A stretch of 31,150 nt of DNA from assembly GCA_964436935.1 (NCBI GenBank), contig CAYTES010000010.1:1-31150 (forward strand). The letters run 5' to 3'. This DNA comes from CAYTES01 sp964436935. Lineage in GTDB: Bacteria; Patescibacteriota; Gracilibacteria; UBA1369; UBA12473. Positions 1-5,658 of this stretch are shown in pieces. Position 1 is the first letter of the stretch, and every line of letters begins with the position of its first letter. Under the pieces are notes generated by a model. That model saw only the letters and a program-made list of their open reading frames with translations, made no database searches and was not told the origin of the DNA. The position numbers and the translations under genes are program-made.

Positions 1-62
1 TAGGTTACTCCTAATCCCTACTGGTGCTTTTCAAACGTGAACGCGGGTTAATACATCCTCTC

Positions 63-353
63 ATGAGAAAAACAGTGGAAAAAGGATTGGGCCTCGCCTC
101 CTTATCACTTGTCGCCGCACTGTCAATTTCGGATTGCTCTTCTAATGACGTCCGCACTCCTCAAAAGCAAACCCAGGAGAGAATTGAAAGAGTATATGGG
201 GAAGATTCACTCCCCAAACCTTGGACTATCGATTGGGAGAAAAATCCTCCACAAATCTATCAACAAAACCCAGATGGCTCGATAACACCCTATAAAGGCT
301 GTGAATGCCCTGGGGATAAAGCCCCTGGCGAGAACAAAAAGCCTATTTCGTAA
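63..353 (+). CDS. Small secreted or lipoprotein-like protein, unknown function
   Basis: Hypothetical 96-residue protein of unrecognised family. The chosen start (MRKTVEKGLG...) gives a typical signal peptide: a basic N-terminus, a hydrophobic stretch (LGLASLSLVAAL), then ISDCSS. That is close to a lipobox, but Asp at -1 is atypical, so lipidation is uncertain. The mature part is polar and Pro/Lys-rich and ends with a Cys pair (CECPG). An earlier in-frame ATG at 24 would add 13 residues ahead of the signal peptide and is less likely. The gene converges on the ferredoxin gene with only 5 bp between stops and no obvious terminator. The window starts just upstream, so operon membership cannot be judged. 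Confidence 0.55.
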   Translation: MRKTVEKGLGLASLSLVAALSISDCSSNDVRTPQKQTQERIERVYGEDSLPKPWTIDWEKNPPQIYQQNPDGSITPYKGCECPGDKAPGENKKPIS

Positions 354-358
354 GCCAT

Positions 359-625
359 TCATTTAACCTTTCCGAGTTGAATAATCTGCATGGGACAAGA
401 TTGCGCCGCTTTTGTATTGGCGTCACGGTCGCAGGGGAAAATAGTGGCAATCATCACTTCGCCTTTGCGATACCCCTCTTTTAAAAAGGATTTTCCATCT
501 TGGGGATCAATGCCCCACGTGTTCGGTGCCAAGGCCACGCAGACATGACAGCCAATACAGTTTTTACGGTAGTGAACAATTTTAACGGTCGCGCCGGAGG
601 AGGATGATTTTGAGGATAGATTCAT
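359..625 (-). CDS. Single-cluster 4Fe-4S ferredoxin
   Basis: An 88-residue ferredoxin, a small soluble electron carrier. The ligands are Cys23, Cys26 and Cys29 (CIGCHVC) and Cys77 followed by Pro (SCPM), the pattern of a monocluster [4Fe-4S] ferredoxin. Cys65 is an additional cysteine. The middle resembles the Asp/Gly loop of Fer4_15-type proteins (PNTWGIDPQDGKS). The start codon overlaps the stop of the upstream U32 gene by 4 bp (ATGA), so the two are translationally coupled. Because U32 hydroxylases such as TrhP and UbiU/UbiV carry [4Fe-4S] clusters, the context suggests this ferredoxin feeds electrons to, or helps maintain, that enzyme. The family assignment is firm; the partner is inferred. 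Confidence 0.9.
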   Translation of the reverse strand: MNLSSKSSSSGATVKIVHYRKNCIGCHVCVALAPNTWGIDPQDGKSFLKEGYRKGEVMIATIFPCDRDANTKAAQSCPMQIIQLGKVK

Positions 626-1887
626 ATGGTATGTGCTACGGATTCCACGTTGCGTGCCGTGAGCACATAAAACTTATCGTTTTTATGAAGAGCCTCGGAA
701 ACCGGGAAGGTGACAATTTCTGATTTTGATCCGCAGACAGTGGACTTGTCGTCCCTTCGAAGTTCGGTAATCTCTCCTCTCACCACTCCGGTCGACGTTC
801 CTATCGCTACAAATCGATCCCCCACTTTGATTTCATGCGATTGAATGCTCAGTTCAGCGACCTTCCGCTTTGAAAAATAGTGATTGATCTTTCCAACAAA
901 CACCCGCTCTTCGGTGGCCTGACTGCCGTAACTCCCACTGAGTTCCAAAAAAGGTTTTCCCAAATAATACCCGGCACTCAAACCCCGATGAAACACGCTT
1001 TTCAATTGCGCCTCCCATCCTTCGATCGCCTCGAGGGTGTACTCCCCTTTTTCCACCGCCTCTACCGCTTCCCTATACACCTGCACCACCCGATCCACAT
1101 AATCTGCGGAGCGCCCGCGCCCCTCCAGCTTGAACACCTCAACTCCGGCCTCAATCAACTGATCCACAAAACCGATGGAACAAAGGTCTTTGGGACTCAA
1201 AATATAGTTGTCTTCCACGGCCAATTCTTCTCCGGTTTCTTTATCGGTGAGCAAGTACTGCCGACGACAATTTTGAAGACAAGCTCCTCGATTGGCCGAG
1301 GCGTTGTATTGCATTAAACTCATGTGACACCGCCCGCTTTGCGCCAAACACAGTGCTCCATGCACAAAAATCTCGATCCGTACCGGCTCACCGGAAGGTC
1401 CACAAATCCGTTGCTCTCTTATCTCTTGAGTAATTTTTTTGATCATCATTAAATCCAGTTCTCGAGCCAAAACAATCGTATCGCAAAACTGTGCAAAAAA
1501 CCGCACCGATTCAATATTTGATATTGAAAGTTGCGTCGACGCGTGAACCGTGACCCCCTTTTCTCGGGCGTACACCATTGCGGCAATATCTGAAATAATC
1601 ACCGCATCAATCCCCAGCTCCGCGACTCGATCAATGATTTTTTGCATCAAATTCAAATCATGGTCGTACAAAACAGTATTGAGCGTGAGGTACGTTTTTA
1701 CACCTCGCCCCCGAGCTTGTTCCACCAGTTCCGCCACATTCTCCAAAGTAAAATTATTAGCGGCCCGCGCTCTCATATTGAGCTGGGCAATGCCAAAATA
1801 CACGCTATCCGCGCCGGCATTCAGTGCCGCCGCGAGCGACTCGAAGGAACCCACCGGTGCCATGATTTCAGGACGACTACGTTTCAT
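622..1887 (-). CDS. trhP: U32 family protein, probable tRNA U34 hydroxylase TrhP
   Basis: Peptidase-U32-family protein of about 421 residues from the ATG at 1887. A TTG at 1929 would add 14 residues but lies upstream of a good promoter. It begins with the family's PEIMAPVGSFESL barrel start and carries the U32 signature (HGALCLAQSGRC ... NRGACLQNCRRQY). Its four cysteines, 194, 201, 217 and 221 counted from the TTG, are the expected [4Fe-4S] ligands. A C-terminal beta domain follows. Known U32 proteins are not peptidases in most bacteria: E. coli TrhP (YegQ) makes 5-hydroxyuridine at tRNA position 34 and depends on prephenate, while RlhA and UbiU/UbiV are related hydroxylases. Length (TrhP is about 450 aa, RlhA much longer) favours TrhP. 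The gene sits 52 bp after a prephenate-metabolising gene and overlaps a ferredoxin gene. Confidence 0.8.
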   Translation of the reverse strand: MKRSRPEIMAPVGSFESLAAALNAGADSVYFGIAQLNMRARAANNFTLENVAELVEQARGRGVKTYLTLNTVLYDHDLNLMQKIIDRVAELGIDAVIISDIAAMVYAREKGVTVHASTQLSISNIESVRFFAQFCDTIVLARELDLMMIKKITQEIREQRICGPSGEPVRIEIFVHGALCLAQSGRCHMSLMQYNASANRGACLQNCRRQYLLTDKETGEELAVEDNYILSPKDLCSIGFVDQLIEAGVEVFKLEGRGRSADYVDRVVQVYREAVEAVEKGEYTLEAIEGWEAQLKSVFHRGLSAGYYLGKPFLELSGSYGSQATEERVFVGKINHYFSKRKVAELSIQSHEIKVGDRFVAIGTSTGVVRGEITELRRDDKSTVCGSKSEIVTFPVSEALHKNDKFYVLTARNVESVAHTI

Positions 1888-1894
1888 GCCGGCT

Positions 1895-1923
1895 ATTGTA
1901 AGGAGTAAAGAGGCTTTACTCAA
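1895..1923 (-). promoter_or_regulatory. Promoter of the U32/ferredoxin genes, leaderless type
   Basis: Read on the minus strand: TTGAGT (1918-1923), a 17-nt spacer, TACAAT (1895-1900), then 7 nt to the ATG at 1887. Transcription would start about one base before the ATG. This supports 1887 over the upstream TTG as start, and gives the U32-ferredoxin pair its own promoter inside the operon. Confidence 0.5.
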
Positions 1924-1939
1924 GCCCAAATCCTGTTTT

Positions 1940-3733
1940 TTAACGTTTCACCACGCCTAAAATCTTGATTCCCGAAACGATCTTTTTCAACGCTTCCACC
2001 GCCTGTTTTCCTTTCCCTTCAAAAGGGCTCGCTTCACAATCAATAAAAAAGAGATACTCGCCCAATTTTTTAGGCGCGGGACGAGACTCGATGCGGCTCA
2101 AATTGATATTGTGCTCGGCAAAAATTTGAAAGACCCGAAACAAGCTTCCCGGTTTATTTTGGGCGAAATGAACGACCATCGAACTCTTGCATGGAAGCCC
2201 CGGCCAGCGTTTGGGCGCCTGACGTGTGATGACGATAAAGTGGGTTTCATTGTAGGATTCATTCTCAATATTGCGCTTGAGGAGCTTAAATCCAAACTGA
2301 TGCGCCGCTTCTTCCGTGCCCACCACCAACGCCGTCGAATCCCCCGTCCGTTTCACATGTTCAAACGCCGCCGCCGTGCTGGGCAGTTCCATCCATTCGG
2401 CCTTAGGAAAATTCCGCTTCAAATAATCGGACGATTGATTCAATGCCTGAGCATGGGAAAAAATACGCTCCACTTGCGACGACTTCGTATCCGGAAGCAC
2501 TGCACTGCAATGATGAATCGGCCGCACAAACTCCTCCACCATAAAAACCTTTCCGTCAAAAAGACAATCGTGCGTTTCTCGAACCGTTCCATGGAGACGG
2601 TTTTCCAACGGAACCACTCCATACCTTGCTTCTCCTTTTTCCACCGCCTCAAACACCTCTCGGATGGTGGCCCTACTCTGAATCGAAATTTTCCGATTTG
2701 CTTTCCACTCCACTGCGGCCAGATAGGTGTGTGTCCAGTCGGGCCCCAGAGTGACAATGCCGTTTTCATCGACCAATGACGGCTTTTGCCTTCGAGGTAT
2801 TGGTACGATTTTCTCTGTGATGATGCGATCTGTTTGTTGGAGTGCCGTTTTTCCATAAGCTCCAAAAAAACGTTGTCCTGCCTTAAAAATACGACTAAAT
2901 CCCTTCAAATCTTTTTGCTGAACGCACCTGAGTAGGGCTTCTGCCTCCTGAACAAAGGTCTCAAGTACGGTGGCGCTATGCGGATTTTGAATCTGAATAT
3001 TCCCGTACAGCTCAGGGGCTTGGACCAAATGTCGTGCGGCCACCATGAGTTTGAGTCGAGACGAGGGACTGGCGGCATCCAGTACTTGCTTCAAATCGGG
3101 GTGAAGCGTGGCGAGCGTTTTTCCCAACACGATCTCCGGGAAATGGATGAGCGACTGGACCAACGCCATCTGCTCATCATGCTGACGCGGCGTCATACGA
3201 AGGAGCTTAAATCCCCCTTTGGTTTCAAAGGTTTCTTTCACCCATCCGCTCCACTTTTTAGGACGAACGGGACAGGTGATCAAGGTTTGACCGGGGCCGA
3301 GGGTGCTTTCATTGAACATGGGGTGGAGCCCAATGACCGCACTCTTTGATTTGAGCATGGCCCCAACCGGCCCTTCCTTCAGTGAGGTCAAGTCCATGAG
3401 CAAACTATCGGGACGAAAAAATGGAACCAGCGACTCAATCACCTCTACCGTACGATCAATAGGCACGGAAATAACAATCACATCGGATTCCCGCGCCAAC
3501 TGAAGATTGGAAAGCCGAGTGCCTAAATCTGAAATAAGGACTTCCGCCCCCTGCTGAAGAAAAAACTGCGCAAACGTCCGGCCCATACGCCCGTTCCCTC
3601 CAATGATACCGATCTTCAAAGGAGGGTTAGGAAAATGACCCCTTTTTCGAGCCGCTTTGTCGAACCTCCTCACCGTATCGGTGTTTGATACGCCTTCGTC
3701 GGCTCGACTTTGCGTCTCAAAAAAATGACTCAT
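1940..3733 (-). CDS. Fusion of prephenate dehydrogenase, prephenate dehydratase and ACT domain
   Basis: A 597-residue fusion acting on prephenate. Residues 1-36 are a polar leader. Residues 38-310 form a TyrA-like dehydrogenase: NAD loop IGIIGGNGRMG (41-51), catalytic-type His137 in GLHPMFN, and a helical dimerisation region. Residues 320-505 form a prephenate dehydratase domain (VVPLENRLHGTV at 373-384, NETHFIVI at 495-502). Residues 516-590 are an ACT domain with ESRPAP, the Phe-sensing motif. No chorismate mutase segment is visible, unlike the trifunctional archaeal fusion. The usual dehydratase signatures are altered: EN(S/T) reads ENR and TRF reads THF, though the catalytic Thr remains. 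It overlaps the upstream YtxH-like gene by 4 bp and precedes the U32 gene. It would make the precursors of Tyr and Phe, and it competes for the prephenate that TrhP-type enzymes need. Confidence 0.9.
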   Translation of the reverse strand: MSHFFETQSRADEGVSNTDTVRRFDKAARKRGHFPNPPLKIGIIGGNGRMGRTFAQFFLQQGAEVLISDLGTRLSNLQLARESDVIVISVPIDRTVEVIESLVPFFRPDSLLMDLTSLKEGPVGAMLKSKSAVIGLHPMFNESTLGPGQTLITCPVRPKKWSGWVKETFETKGGFKLLRMTPRQHDEQMALVQSLIHFPEIVLGKTLATLHPDLKQVLDAASPSSRLKLMVAARHLVQAPELYGNIQIQNPHSATVLETFVQEAEALLRCVQQKDLKGFSRIFKAGQRFFGAYGKTALQQTDRIITEKIVPIPRRQKPSLVDENGIVTLGPDWTHTYLAAVEWKANRKISIQSRATIREVFEAVEKGEARYGVVPLENRLHGTVRETHDCLFDGKVFMVEEFVRPIHHCSAVLPDTKSSQVERIFSHAQALNQSSDYLKRNFPKAEWMELPSTAAAFEHVKRTGDSTALVVGTEEAAHQFGFKLLKRNIENESYNETHFIVITRQAPKRWPGLPCKSSMVVHFAQNKPGSLFRVFQIFAEHNINLSRIESRPAPKKLGEYLFFIDCEASPFEGKGKQAVEALKKIVSGIKILGVVKR

Positions 3734-4395
3734 TTCTGTTTTTTCTTAGGAGTCGACGTTTTTTTAGGAGTTGCTTTTTTCGCCTTGGTTTTACCACCGG
3801 AAGGAGCGGCAGCCTTGGGAACCACGGTGGCCTTTAAGGAGGCGGCTGGTTTTGATTTTTGAACTTTGGGCTTCGAGGCAGACCTACTCTTTTTTGCTGT
3901 CGGAGTAACAATCCCCATTTCCAACGCTGCTAGATCGACCTTTTGGCCCAATTTTCGCGTGACTCTTTTTACTTTTTTTACAGCTCTCTTGGCGGCTTTT
4001 TGTGCTTGCCCCATTTCTCCCTTTATCTCTTTTTTTCGTTCCATCGCATATTTCGAAACCACTTTCTTGAACTGATCGGCCCGTTGATGGGCTTCTTTCA
4101 CCCACTGATCCAAGTTCACGCTCCCCTCGGAAATTTCATGTACTTTTTGATTTGTTTTTTCCCAAAACGCTTTGGCTTCTTCACTATGAGCCACTTTTTT
4201 TACAATGGTAGAAATGTCGTCCGCCATGTGTGACAATTCATTCCCAACAGCTTTATAGCCCACTCCACCCGATTTGCGTTCCTTGGCGATGTTTTCGCGA
4301 AGCTGCTTGCCCTTGGTTGGGGCAAACAATAAACCGGTCAAGGTACCGGTAAGTACACCGAGCAATAATGAAATTTTTCCACCTTTGTGAGACAT
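3730..4395 (-). CDS. YtxH-like protein with basic Ala/Lys/Pro tail
   Basis: A 221-residue protein. The N-terminus (GKISLLLGVLTGTLTGLLFAPTKGKQLRENI) is a typical YtxH/gas-vesicle-like membrane helix with the Gly-rich segment followed by APxxGKxLR. The middle (about 40-130) is predicted amphipathic helix. The last about 80 residues are a low-complexity tail of Lys, Ala, Pro, Ser and Thr resembling histone H1 or AlgP tails. A nucleic-acid- or membrane-associated stress role is possible, but the family has no firm biochemical function. It is the first gene of the minus-strand operon and its stop overlaps the start of the TyrA/PheA fusion. It diverges from rpsT, whose product carries a similar basic tail. 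Confidence 0.75.
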   Translation of the reverse strand: MSHKGGKISLLLGVLTGTLTGLLFAPTKGKQLRENIAKERKSGGVGYKAVGNELSHMADDISTIVKKVAHSEEAKAFWEKTNQKVHEISEGSVNLDQWVKEAHQRADQFKKVVSKYAMERKKEIKGEMGQAQKAAKRAVKKVKRVTRKLGQKVDLAALEMGIVTPTAKKSRSASKPKVQKSKPAASLKATVVPKAAAPSGGKTKAKKATPKKTSTPKKKQK

Positions 4396-4426
4396 GTTGA
4401 GGGAGGGTTAAACAAATCTTGCTTGG

Positions 4427-4435
4427 AGTATATCA
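4427..4435 (-). promoter_or_regulatory. Extended -10 promoter for the YtxH operon
   Basis: On the minus strand TGATATACT is an extended -10 element (TGN plus TATACT). No convincing -35 is seen. The start codon at 4395 lies about 25 nt after the expected start of transcription. No Shine-Dalgarno sequence is present. Confidence 0.4.
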
Positions 4436-4497
4436 TCTCTTTTTTTCTCCTGAAAGGTGGTTTTTGGAACGGGTAAAAAAAGCAATTTGGAATGTCC

Positions 4498-4526
4498 TTG
4501 ACTTTCAGCATGGCTTTCCTTACTAT
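4498..4526 (+). promoter_or_regulatory. Sigma70-type promoter of rpsT
   Basis: TTGACT (4498-4503), 17-nt spacer, TACTAT (4521-4526): a near-consensus promoter. The expected transcript start is near 4533, 22 nt before the ATG at 4555. It excludes the upstream in-frame ATG at 4492 as translation start. Confidence 0.7.
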
Positions 4527-4554
4527 TTTGGGGCTATTTTTTCATCCTGTTTTC

Positions 4555-4971
4555 ATGCCTATTATTCAATCCGCAAAAAAGCAACTTCGACAATCGCTCA
4601 AGAAGCGTGTGTTGAATGCCCGTGTCACTCGAACGTTAAAAGAATCCATCAAGGCGGTAACCAAAGCCGTCAAAGACAACTCCCCCGAAAAAGCACAAGA
4701 AACACTAAGATTAGCTTATAAAACGATCGATACAGCCGCTAAAAAACACTTACTGCATCCCAATAATGCCAATCGAAAAAAATCAAACTTGGCCAAATGG
4801 GTGAAAGGAATGGGGGCTGCTGCCGCCGCCCGAGAAGGAGTGGCTGCAAAGACTAAAAAAACCGACGCCGCTAAAAATACTTCCGGAACCAAGACGGGGG
4901 GAGCAAAGAAATCCTCCGCTGCAAAAGCGGCCGCAAAGACGAAGAATAAAAAAGCCACGAGCAAGAAGTAG
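4555..4971 (+). CDS. rpsT: 30S ribosomal protein S20 with long basic C-terminal tail
   Basis: A primary-binding 16S rRNA protein of the small subunit. The first about 85 residues match S20: MPIIQSAKKQLRQSLKKR, then helices with RLAYKTIDTAAKKHLLHPNNANRKKS near the end of the core. The protein is 138 residues against the usual 85-90. The extra about 50 residues are a low-complexity Ala/Lys/Thr/Gly tail ending KKATSKK. The start was chosen from the family N-terminus and from the promoter just upstream. An ATG 63 bp earlier falls before the promoter. The gene stands alone with its own promoter and terminator, and diverges from the YtxH operon. Confidence 0.93.
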   Translation: MPIIQSAKKQLRQSLKKRVLNARVTRTLKESIKAVTKAVKDNSPEKAQETLRLAYKTIDTAAKKHLLHPNNANRKKSNLAKWVKGMGAAAAAREGVAAKTKKTDAAKNTSGTKTGGAKKSSAAKAAAKTKNKKATSKK

Positions 4972-5000
4972 CATTAAAGAATTTCATCTTAATTTTTAAA

Positions 5001-5027
5001 GAGTCGCCTAAGGGCGGCTCTTTTTTT
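5001..5027 (+). terminator. Rho-independent terminator of rpsT
   Basis: Stem GAGTCGCC (5001-5008) and GGCGGCTC (5013-5020) with a TAAG loop and one G-T pair, followed by seven T. It lies 29 bp after the rpsT stop. Confidence 0.9.
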
Positions 5028-5164
5028 GCTTGTGTGCGCCCTGTCTTTTTCATCGGGCCCTGTGATTCACTCGTCATTTTAAGAGGCACAGAGAAAAATA
5101 ATTTTTATTCCCGCGCAAATCCATTACAATACCATCGGTTCTTTGAGAAGGGATTCGTCCCCAT

Positions 5165-5223
5165 GGGCCCGTAGCTCAGTGGTTACCTGCCGGCCGGCAG
5201 GCAGGGAGCAATCGGCCCATAAA
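5165..5223 (+). pseudogene. 5'-half copy of the CAT-anticodon tRNA with D-loop insertion
   Basis: The acceptor and D-arm start (GGGCCCGTAGCTCAGTGGTTA) is identical to the intact tRNA at 5583. A 20-nt insertion (5186-5205) beginning with the 16-nt perfect palindrome CCTGCCGGCCGGCAGG follows. GAGCAATCGGCCCATAA then matches the tRNA through the anticodon loop with two changes. Similarity ends there; no 3' half follows, so it cannot fold into a tRNA. A possible -10 (TACAAT, 5125-5130) lies upstream. Probably a duplicated relic; the insertion point is shared with the second copy at 5496. Confidence 0.6.
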
Positions 5224-5237
5224 TTTAATAGCAATTT

Positions 5238-5505
5238 GTGATTTATTCTGTTTACGCCATTCAAAGTAGTAAAGATGATCGAATTTATGTTGGACTCTCT
5301 AAAGAATGTAGAAAAAAGAGTTCAAATCCATAATCTGGGAAGAGTTTTTTCAACAAAAAGTTATCGCCCTTGGACTCTTATTTATAAAGAAAAAATTGGA
5401 GGTCGTCCGGAAGCACGACAACGAGAAAAACATTTTAAATCGGGTTATGGAAAAGAATTTTTAAAAACCCTCTATTCTGATAGAATCATCCAGACGGGCT
5501 ACTAG
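5238..5505 (+). pseudogene. Frameshifted GIY-YIG endonuclease-like gene
   Basis: Two overlapping reading frames together encode a short UvrC/YhbQ-type GIY-YIG domain. From a GTG at 5238 one frame gives VIYSVYAIQSSKDDRIYVGLSK, the 'VY ... YVG' motif. Continuing at 5305 in the next frame gives NVEKRVQIHNLG ... TKSYRPWTLIYKE ... EARQREKHFKSGYGKEFLK, the typical remainder of the family. One extra base (around 5301-5304, AAAG) separates them. This could be real inactivation, a sequencing error or programmed frameshifting. The stop codon is formed by the TAG inside the second tRNA-half copy. The gene is framed by the two tRNA fragments, which suggests arrival at, or association with, this tRNA site. 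Such small proteins are common in reduced bacteria, but their substrates are mostly unknown. Confidence 0.6.
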
Positions 5506-5545
5506 CTCAGTGGTTACCGGCAGGCAGGGAGCAGTCGGCCGCTAA
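5496..5545 (+). pseudogene. Second 5'-half copy of the tRNA with D-loop insertion
   Basis: GGGCTACTAGCTCAGTGGTTA resembles the tRNA start, with changes in the acceptor arm. A 12-nt insertion CCGGCAGGCAGG (5517-5528), equal to the last 12 nt of the insertion in the first copy, follows. GAGCAGTCGGCCGCTAA then resembles the tRNA up to the anticodon loop with a damaged anticodon. No 3' half is present. The copy ends about 38 bp before the intact tRNA. Confidence 0.55.
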
Positions 5546-5582
5546 AACTAATCGTCCATTCTAAATATTTTCAGTAAATCTA

Positions 5583-5658
5583 GGGCCCGTAGCTCAGTGG
5601 TTAGAGCAGTCGGCTCATAACCGATTGGTCCCTGGTTCAAGTCCAGGCGGGCCCACCA
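5583..5658 (+). tRNA. tRNA with CAT anticodon (tRNA-Ile2 or elongator tRNA-Met)
   Basis: A complete 76-nt cloverleaf with encoded CCA: acceptor GGGCCCG/CGGGCCC, D-stem GCTC/GAGC, anticodon loop CTCATAA, T-stem CCTGG/CCAGG with loop TTCAAGT, discriminator A. The anticodon is CAT. The D-loop AGTGGTTA and the C4-G69 and C5-G68 pairs resemble tRNA-Ile2, whose C34 becomes lysidine. An elongator tRNA-Met cannot be excluded; it is not initiator-like, because pair 1-72 is G-C. The 3' end is overlapped by the antisense end of the serine recombinase gene and looks like the element's attachment site. Confidence 0.93.

Noticed and set aside
2111..2779. 222-codon plus-strand open frame
   Set aside because: Lies entirely opposite the well-supported TyrA/dehydratase coding region and shows no protein-like motif.
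4492..4554. N-terminal extension of ribosomal protein S20 from the upstream ATG
   Set aside because: The stretch contains the near-consensus promoter, and family proteins start at MPIIQSAKK.
4716..5089. Minus-strand open frames opposite the rpsT tail
   Set aside because: They are mirror frames of a low-complexity Ala/Lys coding tail and run through its terminator.
5165..5658. A single tRNA gene interrupted by a group I intron carrying a GIY-YIG nuclease
   Set aside because: The 5' halves are not followed by a matching 3' exon, the downstream tRNA is complete by itself, and no intron core elements were recognised.
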